DNA from: Spirochaetaceae bacterium
Lineage (GTDB): Bacteria; Spirochaetota; Spirochaetia; Treponematales; Treponemataceae
Direction of reading: 5' to 3'
Length of the DNA stretch: 64,000 nt
Assembly: GCA_017416145.1 (NCBI GenBank)
Contig: JAFQDD010000023.1
Span: 62,001 to 126,000 of the forward strand
Position numbers and translations under genes: made by a program. Positions 49,898 to 58,724 of the stretch are shown in pieces. The notes under the pieces are model-generated. The model ran no database searches, was not told where the DNA came from, and worked only from the letters and a program-made list of their open reading frames with translations. Numbering within the stretch: the stretch's first letter is position 1; each line of letters opens with the position of its first letter.

Positions 49898-51895
49898 TTA
49901 TGCATCTACCTCTTCAAGCAAATTGTTTACAATAAATTCTCGACGTTGTGGAGTGTTTTTTCCCATGTAAAATTCCAAAAGTTTTGGAACTGCCTTTAGC
50001 TGAGAAACTTCCACTGGAACAAGTTTTATATCCTCCCCAATAAAACGTCCCATTTCGTTAGAGCTAATTTCACCAAGCCCTTTAAAGCGAGTAACCTCCG
50101 CACTTGCCCCAATTTCTGCAATAGCCTTGTCTCGTTCTTGTTCGCTATAGCAATACCGAGTTTCCTTTTTGTTACGCACCCTAAAAAGCGGAGTTTCTAA
50201 AATAAACACTTTTCCGCTGGTTATAAGTTCTTCAAAATATCCTAAGAAAAAAGTGAGCATTAGGTTTCTAATGTGAAATCCGTCATTATCAGCATCGGTG
50301 GCAATTACAATCTTGCTATAGCGAAGCTCAGAAATATCTTGCTCAATTCCAAGGGCCATCATCAAATTGTAAAGCTCGGCGTTTTTGTAGATTTCAGCCC
50401 GTTTTTTTCCATACATATTTTCTGGCTTTCCCCGCAAACTAAAAAGAGCTTGAGTCATAGCGTCTCGGCTTCCAACCATTGAACCTGTTGCAGAATCTCC
50501 CTCAGTGATAAAAATCATAGAGTTTGCACCCCTTTCCCCGTCTTCAATGTGATATTTGCAATCTTTTAACTTTGGAATACGTAAACTAATTTTTTTAGCC
50601 GCTTCTTTTGCTTCTTTTTTTACAGTGTTTAGCTCTGTTCTAAGTTTTTCGTTAGCTTCGATTTTTTGCTGTAAAAGATTTGCCACTTCTGGATTTTTGT
50701 GCAAAAAGTCGTCTATTGCAGATTTTGTTTCCGCTACAATCCAGCTACGAACCTCTGTATTTCCAAGCTTGTTTTTCGTCTGGCTTTCAAAAATCGGAGA
50801 TTGAACTTTACAAGCGATTGCAGCTGTCATTCCTTCACGAACATCTTCGCTTTTGTAGGGTTTTCGGTAAAAATCCTGCACACCTTTTAAAAATCCCTCT
50901 TTAAAAGCTGCAAGGTGAGTTCCACCGTCGCTAGTGTATTGGCCGTTTACAAAAGAAAAATAGTTTTCGCCATAAGCATTTGAGTGGGTAAAAGAAAATT
51001 CTAGTTGTTTTCCCTTGTAATATCCAAGAGGATATATAGATTCTCCTTCGATTTCACGAGAAAGCAAGTCTAGCAAACCTTTTTCAGAAACATATTTTTG
51101 TCCGTTGTAAACTAAGGTTAAGCCTGTATTTAAGTAAGCGTAATTCCAAATACGTTTTTCAATAAATTCTTGATTAAAATTGTATGGACCAAAAACTTCT
51201 TCATCTGGAATAAACTCCACAAAGGTTCCGTTTTTTGTGCCTTCCTTTGATTTTGCAGTTTTTTCAGATTTTAACTTTCCTCGCTCAAAAATTGCCTCGG
51301 TACACTTTCCATCTCTGCAAGAAACAACTCGAAAATAAGAACTTAGTGCGTTTACAGCCTTTGTACCAACACCGTTTAGCCCAACAGAAAACTGGAAAAC
51401 TTCGTCGTCATATTTTGCACCTGTGTTAATCATAGAAACACAGTCCACAACCTTTCCAAGAGGAATCCCACGTCCATAATCCCGAACTTTTACGTGATTT
51501 TCCTTAACCTCCACGTCAATTCGGCGACCATTTCCCATAATAAACTCGTCAATAGAGTTGTCTATAACTTCTTTTAAAAGGATATAAATACCGTCATTTT
51601 GATTTGTACCATCTCCAAGTCGACCAATGTACATACCAGTTCGTAGACGAATATGCTCAAGAGGACTCAAGGTTTTGATTTTAGACTCATCGTAAACCGC
51701 TGACTTTTTTGTAGCTGATTTTAAAGCGGCTACAGTAGGTTTTCCAGCAGTTTTTGTTGTTTCAGAGGATTTTGCAACAGTTTTTTCACTTGTTGATTTT
51801 TTTGTAGTTTTAGTTTCTGTTTTTGCTTCAGTTTTTTTAGTTGCTTTTTCAACAGATTTTTTTGTTTTCTCTAATTTATTATCATTTCCACCCAT
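49898..51895 (-). CDS. parE: DNA topoisomerase IV subunit B
   Basis: 665 aa. After an unusual N-terminal tail of about 75 residues rich in Lys, Thr, Ser and Ala comes the GHKL ATPase: RLRTGMYIGRLGDG, EVIDNSIDEF, DYGRGIPLG and GLNGVGTKAVNALS. The TOPRIM domain shows ITEGDSATG and IATDADNDGFHIRNL. The tail is probably disordered and could add DNA binding. It is coupled to parC. Confidence 0.87.
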   Translation of the reverse strand: MGGNDNKLEKTKKSVEKATKKTEAKTETKTTKKSTSEKTVAKSSETTKTAGKPTVAALKSATKKSAVYDESKIKTLSPLEHIRLRTGMYIGRLGDGTNQNDGIYILLKEVIDNSIDEFIMGNGRRIDVEVKENHVKVRDYGRGIPLGKVVDCVSMINTGAKYDDEVFQFSVGLNGVGTKAVNALSSYFRVVSCRDGKCTEAIFERGKLKSEKTAKSKEGTKNGTFVEFIPDEEVFGPYNFNQEFIEKRIWNYAYLNTGLTLVYNGQKYVSEKGLLDLLSREIEGESIYPLGYYKGKQLEFSFTHSNAYGENYFSFVNGQYTSDGGTHLAAFKEGFLKGVQDFYRKPYKSEDVREGMTAAIACKVQSPIFESQTKNKLGNTEVRSWIVAETKSAIDDFLHKNPEVANLLQQKIEANEKLRTELNTVKKEAKEAAKKISLRIPKLKDCKYHIEDGERGANSMIFITEGDSATGSMVGSRDAMTQALFSLRGKPENMYGKKRAEIYKNAELYNLMMALGIEQDISELRYSKIVIATDADNDGFHIRNLMLTFFLGYFEELITSGKVFILETPLFRVRNKKETRYCYSEQERDKAIAEIGASAEVTRFKGLGEISSNEMGRFIGEDIKLVPVEVSQLKAVPKLLEFYMGKNTPQRREFIVNNLLEEVDA

Positions 51896-52040
51896 ATTTT
51901 TATTATATCATATTTTTTTTGAAATAAAAACCTTTTACAGATATGTAATTTGTATGGTATACTTAAACTCGCAAGATACTATCTTGAAAGATTTCTATAA
52001 TTGCTTAAAAATATGAAATTATACTATACGAGGTGCTTTT

Positions 52041-54077
52041 ATGAAATTAAATGCGAAATTTTCTTTTTTAATTTTGGGCTTGATTGCAGTAGTTGTATTC
52101 GTAAACGTAACTCTTATCAAACAATTTAATCAATTTTTGGAAGTTAAAAATTATGAACTTTCCACAAAAGAAGCCATTACCTTAGTAAACAAACTTGGCT
52201 CATACAACGACGCAATTTATTCTCGAAAATTTACAATTTCTACTGTAGCTGATGAATGGAAAACCACACTTGCAAGTGCTGATGAAATAATCAATTTTTT
52301 GCAAACTGCTCCAATTCTAAAATCTATACCTTCAGACATCACAAGGGGATTAACTTTTGGAAATGAATTGTGGGTAAACAACTATTATGTTTTTGGCAAT
52401 CTAACACAACAATACGAACGATTAGCTGCTCAGCAACTTAATTTCAACCTAAAACTTTACATAGAAACCAATGGACTCGAAGAAGGAATCTACAAAGCAA
52501 AAGAAGCTGACCTTGATACAGCAAACTTAGAAGCAATAAAAACTAATATTTCAAATAGTCAAGGAAATATTATTACTGTTATCCAAGAGTACTCTAGCTT
52601 TTTGGATGGATTTTCAAAAAATATTTCTGAATATACACAAAAACATTATGATAGTTTGATTGTAACTTTCTATATCACAGTTATTCTTTCCTGTATTTTC
52701 ATTTTTCTAGCAGCAATGGTAATTACTCGAGCTATTACCCGCCGAATAAAAGCTTTGCAAAAAGTGTCAAAGTCTCTTTTGCAAAAAGACTTAACTGTTC
52801 AAGCAAAAATCAAGGGTAAAGATGAAGTTGAAGATTTGGCAAAGGATTTAAACATTACAATTCAAGAATTGGAAGCCGTAATCGAACATGCAAAAGATGC
52901 TGCAAAAGAAGCATCTGAATCTGGAGATACAATTAGAAATTCTGCAACCCAAACTGCTGCAGCTACTCACCAAATCAAAACTAACATTGAATCTTTGCGT
53001 AGACAATTCTCAAACTTGGATGAATCTGTAGAAGATTCTATCAAAAAACTTATGAAAATGTCTGACGTGGCTGTTACTCTTGTTGTGGATAACAACGCTC
53101 AAAGTTCTTCTATCGAGGATAACACAAAGGACATTCGTGATATTACCTCAACAATTCAACAAATTTCTGTAACATCTTCAAAAAGAGCTGAAAACGCAAA
53201 AGATATTCAAAAATTTGTTTCTGACGGTGACGAAAAAATCAATGCCACAGCTGAAGTTTTAGGCGAAGTTACAGCAAAACTAGATGAAATCGGTGAAATC
53301 GTAAGCATAATCAATGCAATCGCTGAGCAAACAAATATTCTTTCAATGAATGCGGCAATAGAAAGTGCTCACGCAGGAGATGCAGGACGGGGCTTTGCGG
53401 TTGTTGCAGAAGAAATCCGTGGTCTTGCAGAATCCACCAGCGAAAACGCAAAACGAATTGCTGCTTCAGTTTCTGGTATCGTGGAAAAAGTTAATTCCGC
53501 AGATAAAGCTAGTGCCCTAGCCGCAGAATCTTTTACACAAGTTGGACAACAAACTCACAGCATTATCGCTTCATTAAATGCAATTACAAATGATATTCAA
53601 CAAGTTGAAAAGAAAATCTCCGTTATCGACAAACGTACTGCTGATATTTCTGACTCTGCAAAAAAAATCAGCGAATACTGCGATACCTTTACACAAGAAC
53701 AAAACGCCGTTTCTGAAGCTATGGCTCAAATGCACAATATTTTCTCAGAAGCAAAAACAGGTGTTGAAGAAATTGCAGCAGGTTCAACAGACATTGTAAA
53801 TAGAACTCTAGAAGTAACAGAATTCTCAAATATCACTTGTGAAAAAATGCAAACTCTTGCTTCCACAATGGAAGAATTTATTACATCAAGTAATTCTGAT
53901 ACAATTAATCAAATTGATGAAACTTCCTTAGATTCCGCTGAAACTCAAGATATTACTCCAGAAGTAGAAAATCTTGACTATCCTATAGAAGAAACAATTT
54001 CACAAGTTGTAGAAGAAACACAACCTACAGAAAATCTTTTAGATGATGATTTTCTAAAAAACATTGAAGAAATCTAG
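52041..54077 (+). CDS. Methyl-accepting chemotaxis protein
   Basis: 678 aa. One N-terminal membrane helix (about 7-27), a helical periplasmic sensor (28-205), a second membrane helix (about 208-230), HAMP (230-285) and a long cytoplasmic coiled coil with the signalling tip [41 protein letters not shown]. The C-terminal 60 residues are acidic and lack a methyltransferase-tethering pentapeptide. It signals to CheA/CheW and flagellar motors. GAGGTG lies before the ATG. The ligand is unknown. Confidence 0.95.
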   Translation: MKLNAKFSFLILGLIAVVVFVNVTLIKQFNQFLEVKNYELSTKEAITLVNKLGSYNDAIYSRKFTISTVADEWKTTLASADEIINFLQTAPILKSIPSDITRGLTFGNELWVNNYYVFGNLTQQYERLAAQQLNFNLKLYIETNGLEEGIYKAKEADLDTANLEAIKTNISNSQGNIITVIQEYSSFLDGFSKNISEYTQKHYDSLIVTFYITVILSCIFIFLAAMVITRAITRRIKALQKVSKSLLQKDLTVQAKIKGKDEVEDLAKDLNITIQELEAVIEHAKDAAKEASESGDTIRNSATQTAAATHQIKTNIESLRRQFSNLDESVEDSIKKLMKMSDVAVTLVVDNNAQSSSIEDNTKDIRDITSTIQQISVTSSKRAENAKDIQKFVSDGDEKINATAEVLGEVTAKLDEIGEIVSIINAIAEQTNILSMNAAIESAHAGDAGRGFAVVAEEIRGLAESTSENAKRIAASVSGIVEKVNSADKASALAAESFTQVGQQTHSIIASLNAITNDIQQVEKKISVIDKRTADISDSAKKISEYCDTFTQEQNAVSEAMAQMHNIFSEAKTGVEEIAAGSTDIVNRTLEVTEFSNITCEKMQTLASTMEEFITSSNSDTINQIDETSLDSAETQDITPEVENLDYPIEETISQVVEETQPTENLLDDDFLKNIEEI

Positions 54078-54142
54078 ATTTCAAAACCATTTTCTGTTTT
54101 TTGCGGACTTTGTTTTCATTCTCCTCAAAATCTAAAAAATAC

Positions 54143-54183
54143 AGGTGGTCAAGGGACGTTTCACTTAAACCCTTGACTCACCT
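54143..54183 (+). promoter_or_regulatory. First leader hairpin upstream of the recombinase
   Basis: AGGTGGTCAAGGG pairs with CCCTTGACTCACCT, 13 pairs with one extra base, around a 14-base loop. No T-run follows, so it may be a binding or processing site or the end of the chemoreceptor transcript. Confidence 0.65.
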
Positions 54184-54186
54184 TTG

Positions 54187-54217
54187 TTTCGGTTCTCCAA
54201 ATATTGTAGAACCGAAA
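54187..54217 (+). promoter_or_regulatory. Second leader inverted repeat upstream of the recombinase
   Basis: TTTCGGTTCT and AGAACCGAAA are perfect 10-bp arms separated by 11 bases. The total length (31 bp) is compatible with a serine-recombinase crossover or binding site as well as with an RNA hairpin. Confidence 0.65.
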
Positions 54218-54222
54218 TAAAC

Positions 54223-54256
54223 AAAAATGCACTTCAATTAGGAGGTGCATTTTTTT
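54223..54256 (+). promoter_or_regulatory. Terminator-like hairpin that contains the recombinase ribosome-binding site
   Basis: AAAAATGCAC (54223-54232) pairs perfectly with GTGCATTTTT (54245-54254) and is followed by more T. The Shine-Dalgarno AGGAGGTG (54240-54247) lies in the loop and the first bases of the 3' arm, and the ATG follows at 54257. The fold would both hide the ribosome-binding site and resemble a terminator. Confidence 0.75.
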
Positions 54257-54850
54257 ATGACATACGGTTATATCAGAGTTAGCACAGATAAACAAACAGT
54301 AGAAAATCAGCGGTTTGAGATTCTTCAATACTGCAAAAACAACAAAATCCATATTGATTCTTGGATTGAAGAAACTATCACAGGAACTATGGATCCACAA
54401 AAGCGACGTTTAGGAAAACTTCTAAAAACGGTAAAGAAAGATGATTTAATAATCTGCTCAGAACTTTCTCGGCTTGGAAGAAGTCTTTTTATGATTATGT
54501 CCGTTTTAAATTATCTTATGGAAAAAGAAGTTCGCATTTGGACTATCAAAGACAATTACAAATTGGGAGACGACATTCAATCAAAAGTGTTAGCCTTTGC
54601 CTTTGGACTTTCTGCGGAAATCGAAAGAAACCTAATATCCCAACGGACAAAAGAAGCTCTTGCTAGAAAAAAGGCAGAAGGAGTGATTTTAGGTCGACCA
54701 GCAGGAAAGGCAAAACGGGTAAAGCTTACAGGACGAGAAAGTCAAATCCAAGAACTTTTAAAACAAAAAATTCCTAAAACCAAAATTGCAAAAAAGCTAA
54801 AAGTTTCTACAGCAACTTTATATTCGTTTTTACATAAAATGGGATATTAA
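54257..54850 (+). CDS. Serine site-specific recombinase (Mpi/Pin-like invertase)
   Basis: 197 aa starting MTYGYIRVSTDKQTVENQRFEI; the four codons upstream overlap the leader hairpin. The nucleophile is S9, and the arginine motif SELSRLGRSL follows at about 72-81. Residues 1-140 are the resolvase catalytic domain, then EIERNLISQRTKEALARKKAEG (long helix) and GRPAGK, and a C-terminal helix-turn-helix (PKTKIAKKLKVSTATLYSFL). The N-terminus strongly resembles Mpi, the global DNA invertase of Bacteroides. It may switch promoters elsewhere in the genome; no inverted pair with a promoter is seen here. Confidence 0.93.
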   Translation: MTYGYIRVSTDKQTVENQRFEILQYCKNNKIHIDSWIEETITGTMDPQKRRLGKLLKTVKKDDLIICSELSRLGRSLFMIMSVLNYLMEKEVRIWTIKDNYKLGDDIQSKVLAFAFGLSAEIERNLISQRTKEALARKKAEGVILGRPAGKAKRVKLTGRESQIQELLKQKIPKTKIAKKLKVSTATLYSFLHKMGY

Positions 54851-54922
54851 CACCTTTTGCATTTTATGATATAGTTTAGAAAACTTTACCATATATATGC
54901 AAAATTTAAGGAGTCTGCATTT

Positions 54923-56587
54923 ATGAAGAAAAGAGCGCTTTTAAGTGTTTTTGTTAAAGACGGGATTTTAGAATTAGCCCAATATCTAAATGATTCTGAT
55001 TGGGAAATTCTTTCTACAGGTGGAACAGCTAAATATCTTACAGAAAACGGTATTCCAGTAACAGATGTTAGTAGCGTTACAGGTTTTCCAGAATGTTTAG
55101 ACGGTCGTGTAAAAACATTACACCCAGCAATTCACGCAGGAGTTCTTGCAATTCGTGATAACAAAGAACACATGGCAAAAATCGCTGAATTAGGAGTTGC
55201 TCCAATCGACTTAGTTTGTGTAAACCTTTATCCATTTTTTGAAAAAGTACAAGCTGGTCTAAAATTCGAAGAAACTGTAGAATTTATTGATATTGGTGGC
55301 CCAACAATGATTCGTGCCGCTGCAAAAAATTTCCAAGACGTTATCGTTCTAACAGATCCAGCAGACTACGCAGAAACAATTTCTGGTCTAAAAGCTGGAA
55401 ACGTTCCTTTTGAATTCCGCAGAAAACTAGCTGGTAAAGTTTTTAACCTAACATCAGCTTATGACGCTGCCGTTAGCCGCTTTATGCTAGAAGAAGAATT
55501 ACCAACATACTACGATATGCCACTTGTAAAAAGCCAAAGCCTACGCTACGGCGAAAACGGCCACCAAAAAGCTGCTTTATACGTTACAGCAGACAAAAAA
55601 GGTGCCTTCGCTGGTATGACACAACTTCAAGGAAAAGAGCTTTCTTACAACAATATCCGAGACTTAGACGTAGCATGGAAAGCAGTTTGTGCTTTTAATC
55701 AATTTGTTAAAAATGCAAGTCCAGTAAACGGCACAGATTATTCAGCTTACGAAGGCATTATTTGCGGAAAAGATGCAAACGGCGAAAAAGCCGCTCCACA
55801 AGGTAGCCCAATTACAGCTTCTTTTGGCGGTGCTGCTTCTAGCGTTTTCACAGTTGCATTAAAACACAACACACCATGTGGAGCTTCCCTTGGAAAAACA
55901 GTTTTAGAAAGCTACAAACAAACCTACGATTGTGACCCAGTTTCAATCTTTGGTGGAATCGTAGGATGTTCAGCCACAGTTGACAAAGAAGCTGCTGAAG
56001 AAATGGTAAAATGCTTCCTAGAAGTTATTGTTGCACCAGATTTTACAGAAGACGCACTAAAAGTTTTTGAAACAAAGAAAAACCTACGTATCGTTAAAGC
56101 AGAAATCGATGCAAATGACGATTACGAAGTAATGAGCGTTGCAGGTGGACTTCTTGTTCAAAACAAAGATAACCAACTTTTCGAAAAATGGGATATCGTA
56201 ACAAAAGCAAAACCAACTCAAGAACAAATTGATGAAATGGCTTTTGGTATGACTGTTGCAATGTTTGCAAAATCAAACGCAATCCTAGTTATCAAAAACA
56301 AAACAGCATACGGAATTGGTTGCGGTCAAACAAATAGAATTTGGGCTGCTGACCAAGCTCTAAGCCGTGCAAAAGAAAAAACAGATGCTCTTGGAATTGG
56401 AAACGCAGAAGTTCTTATTTCAGACGCTTTCTTCCCATTTGCAGACTGCGTAGAAAAAGCACACGAATACGGAATCAAAGCAATCGTACAACCAGGTGGC
56501 TCAATCCGTGACCAAGAATCCATCGAAGCTTGTAACAAATACGGCATCGCAATGATTTTCACAGGAACACGCCACTTTAAGCACTAA
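54923..56587 (+). CDS. purH: Bifunctional AICAR transformylase/IMP cyclohydrolase
   Basis: 554 aa. The N-terminal IMP cyclohydrolase domain (1-200) shows STGGTAKYLTENGIPVTDVS, DGRVKTLHPAIHAGVL and IDIGGPTMIRAAAKN. The C-terminal transformylase domain has LRYGENGHQKAALY, KHNTPCGAS and the final QPGGSIRDQE...FTGTRHFKH. It makes the last two steps of de novo IMP synthesis. TTTTGCAT (54855-54862) and ATGCAAAA (54897-54904) form an inverted repeat ahead of the start, a possible operator; AAGGAG precedes the ATG. Confidence 0.96.
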   Translation: MKKRALLSVFVKDGILELAQYLNDSDWEILSTGGTAKYLTENGIPVTDVSSVTGFPECLDGRVKTLHPAIHAGVLAIRDNKEHMAKIAELGVAPIDLVCVNLYPFFEKVQAGLKFEETVEFIDIGGPTMIRAAAKNFQDVIVLTDPADYAETISGLKAGNVPFEFRRKLAGKVFNLTSAYDAAVSRFMLEEELPTYYDMPLVKSQSLRYGENGHQKAALYVTADKKGAFAGMTQLQGKELSYNNIRDLDVAWKAVCAFNQFVKNASPVNGTDYSAYEGIICGKDANGEKAAPQGSPITASFGGAASSVFTVALKHNTPCGASLGKTVLESYKQTYDCDPVSIFGGIVGCSATVDKEAAEEMVKCFLEVIVAPDFTEDALKVFETKKNLRIVKAEIDANDDYEVMSVAGGLLVQNKDNQLFEKWDIVTKAKPTQEQIDEMAFGMTVAMFAKSNAILVIKNKTAYGIGCGQTNRIWAADQALSRAKEKTDALGIGNAEVLISDAFFPFADCVEKAHEYGIKAIVQPGGSIRDQESIEACNKYGIAMIFTGTRHFKH

Positions 56588-56617
56588 TTTCCTAATATCG
56601 TAAAAGAATTCTACCGA

Positions 56618-56658
56618 TAAAAAAGGGATTGTCAAAAACAGGCAGTCCCTTTTTTGCA
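56618..56658 (+). terminator. Intrinsic terminator after purH
   Basis: AAAAAGGGATTGTC and GGCAGTCCCTTTTTT form the stem, ending in a T-run. Confidence 0.88.
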
Positions 56659-56701
56659 AGAAATAACAATTTTCAAATTCATAAACAAGGATAAATAAAA
56701 A

Positions 56702-57763
56702 ATGATATATCAATTAGCTTCTTTACTAGATTTTTTTGGTCCGGCAAGACTTTTACAATCTTATACAGTGTTAATCGGACTTGCATTGTTTACAGGTTTT
56801 ATCATCACAAATCTCTTACTACCAAAATTCTATGACAAACTTCCTCACGACAGAGGAAGAGAGTTTACAGCCCATGCAGAAGCAGCAAAAGGTAAACCAA
56901 CGGGAAGCGGAATCGTTTTTATTACAATTTTTGTATTGGTAACATTTATTTTTATCCCACTAAATTGGTTGCAAGTCGTAATCCTAATATTAACTTGGCT
57001 TACAATGCTTACAGGCTTTTTAGACGACAACAGCGTAAACAGTTGGGGCGAATACCGAAAAGCAATCCTAGATTTAATACTTTCCATTGCAGCCTCTGTA
57101 GCTCTTTTTTACGGCACCCAAAACCAAGTTGGACGAGTTGAATTTTGGCTACCATTTACCTCAAAAACAATAGAAGTTGCACCCTGGTTATTTATCACCA
57201 TATCAACAATAATGATTTGGGCTTCTATCAACACAACAAACTGTACAGACGGAGTTGATGGACTTTCCAGTACTTTAGTTTTAGTTGGCTTAATCACCCT
57301 TGGTTCAATTTTCTACTTTATTCTTGGTCACACAGACATTGCAGAATATTTGCTTGTTCCACACTTAAAAGACGGAGCTTCTTGGGCAGTAATAATATTC
57401 ACCCTTAGCGGTGTTTTAATGGGATATTTATGGCACAATGCTTATCCAAGCAAAGTTCTCATGGGAGATGCAGGAAGCCGAGCTTTAGGATTTTTTATCG
57501 GCGTTTGCGTAATGCTCTCTGGAAATCCATTTTTAATATTCGCCACATCATCTATCATTTTTATAAATGGCGGAATGGGATTGTTAAAAGTCGCTTTGCT
57601 AAGATTTTTCAAAATACACATTTTCCAAAACATTCGTTTTCCACTTCACGACCACATGAGACAAAAAAGAAACTGGTCCGCAACCCAAGTTTTAGTAAAA
57701 TTTATGATTTTACAGATTTTAATTACAGTTGCTATAGTTGGTTTATTATTTAAAGTTCGCTAA
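56702..57763 (+). CDS. mraY: Phospho-N-acetylmuramoyl-pentapeptide transferase
   Basis: 353 aa with about ten membrane helices. The catalytic cytoplasmic loops are recognisable: GFLDDNSVN (DDxxK-like region), NCTDGVDGLSST, MGDAGSRALGFFIG and HDHMRQKRNWSATQV. It makes lipid I from UDP-MurNAc-pentapeptide and undecaprenyl phosphate. It is not beside other mur genes here, which is unusual for mraY; it stands alone between purH and deoD. TAAACAAGGATAA lies ahead of the ATG. Confidence 0.93.
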   Translation: MIYQLASLLDFFGPARLLQSYTVLIGLALFTGFIITNLLLPKFYDKLPHDRGREFTAHAEAAKGKPTGSGIVFITIFVLVTFIFIPLNWLQVVILILTWLTMLTGFLDDNSVNSWGEYRKAILDLILSIAASVALFYGTQNQVGRVEFWLPFTSKTIEVAPWLFITISTIMIWASINTTNCTDGVDGLSSTLVLVGLITLGSIFYFILGHTDIAEYLLVPHLKDGASWAVIIFTLSGVLMGYLWHNAYPSKVLMGDAGSRALGFFIGVCVMLSGNPFLIFATSSIIFINGGMGLLKVALLRFFKIHIFQNIRFPLHDHMRQKRNWSATQVLVKFMILQILITVAIVGLLFKVR

Positions 57764-57790
57764 ATATTATTTTGTGATATAATTATTTTA

Positions 57791-57914
57791 TTGGGCGACT
57801 AAAACTATCTTGCAGATAGTTTTACCGGGCTTTTCAGGGTTCCCTAACGGTCATCGTCCTCGCAAGAAACTTGCTGCGGTCGACGGCTTCGCCGCCCTTA
57901 CAATCCCTGTCGCA
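57791..57914. repeat. GC-rich structured repeat, copy D
   Basis: Starts TTGGGCGACT and ends CTTACAATCCCTGTCGCA. It contains AAAACTATC-TTGCA-GATAGTTTT (9-bp stem), GCAAG-AAA-CTTGC and GGC-TTC-GCC. The block GGGCTTTTCAGGGTTCC matches copy B (12012-12125) at 15 of 17 positions, as does the end block. Confidence 0.78.
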
Positions 57915-57936
57915 AAAAACTTTTTTAGGAGATACT

Positions 57937-58641
57937 ATGAGTACACACATAAACGCACCAGATGGAGCAATCGCAGAAGCCGTACTTCTTCCAGGTGACC
58001 CTTTACGAGCAAAATTTATTGCAGAAACTTTTTTAGAAAATCCTGTTTGCTACAACGAAGTTAGAAATATGTTTGGATACACAGGAACTTACAAAGGGAA
58101 AAAAGTTTCTGTGCAAGGCACTGGAATGGGTCAACCTTCTCTTTCAATTTACGTAAACGAACTTTTTCAATTTTATGGTGTAAAAAAAGCCATTCGTATT
58201 GGAACTTGTGGAGCAATCCATGAATCCACAAAGGTTCGGGACGTTATTTTTGCCATGGGAGCTTGTTCTGATTCTTGCCTACTAAACCAACGATTTGGTA
58301 ATCTTCACTTCGCCCCAACAGCCGACTGGAATCTTTTACAAAATGCTGTAAAAGCCGCTGAAAAAATCGGTGTAAAACCTCTTGTTGGCACCTGTGTTTC
58401 CAGCGACCTATTCTATGACGAAAACGAAAACTGGAAACTTTGGGCAAAATACGGTGTTCTTGGCGTTGAAATGGAAGCTGCCGAACTTTACACACTTGCT
58501 AAAAAGTTTAACCGCCAAGCTCTTGCAATACTAACCGTTTCAGACCACATTGCAAATGGTGAAGCCACCACCGCAGAAGAAAGACAAAAAACCTTCACCC
58601 AGATGATGGAAATTGCCCTAGAAGCAGCTATTGCAGAATAA
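57937..58641 (+). CDS. deoD: Purine nucleoside phosphorylase, DeoD type
   Basis: 234 aa from the ATG at 57937 ([34 protein letters not shown]); TTAGGAGATACT precedes it and the open frame upstream runs through repeat [16 protein letters not shown] and [16 protein letters not shown] are the phosphate and ribose sites, and LTVSDHI holds the catalytic Asp. It splits purine nucleosides with phosphate for salvage. It is monocistronic, followed by a terminator. Confidence 0.96.
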   Translation: MSTHINAPDGAIAEAVLLPGDPLRAKFIAETFLENPVCYNEVRNMFGYTGTYKGKKVSVQGTGMGQPSLSIYVNELFQFYGVKKAIRIGTCGAIHESTKVRDVIFAMGACSDSCLLNQRFGNLHFAPTADWNLLQNAVKAAEKIGVKPLVGTCVSSDLFYDENENWKLWAKYGVLGVEMEAAELYTLAKKFNRQALAILTVSDHIANGEATTAEERQKTFTQMMEIALEAAIAE

Positions 58642-58660
58642 AAACTTATTTTCAAAAAAG

Positions 58661-58697
58661 AAAAGCTACCAAGTGAAAAACTTTGGTAGCTTTTTTT
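58661..58697 (+). terminator. Intrinsic terminator after deoD
   Basis: AGCTACCAA and TTTGGTAGCT form the stem, with TTTTTT after it. Confidence 0.93.
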
Positions 58698-58724
58698 GTG
58701 TGGATTTTGTTTTTTTAGATAAAA

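Noticed and set aside
54851-54922. Purine riboswitch upstream of purH
   Set aside because: Only 72 bases are available and they show one simple inverted repeat, not the three-way junction of the purine aptamer.
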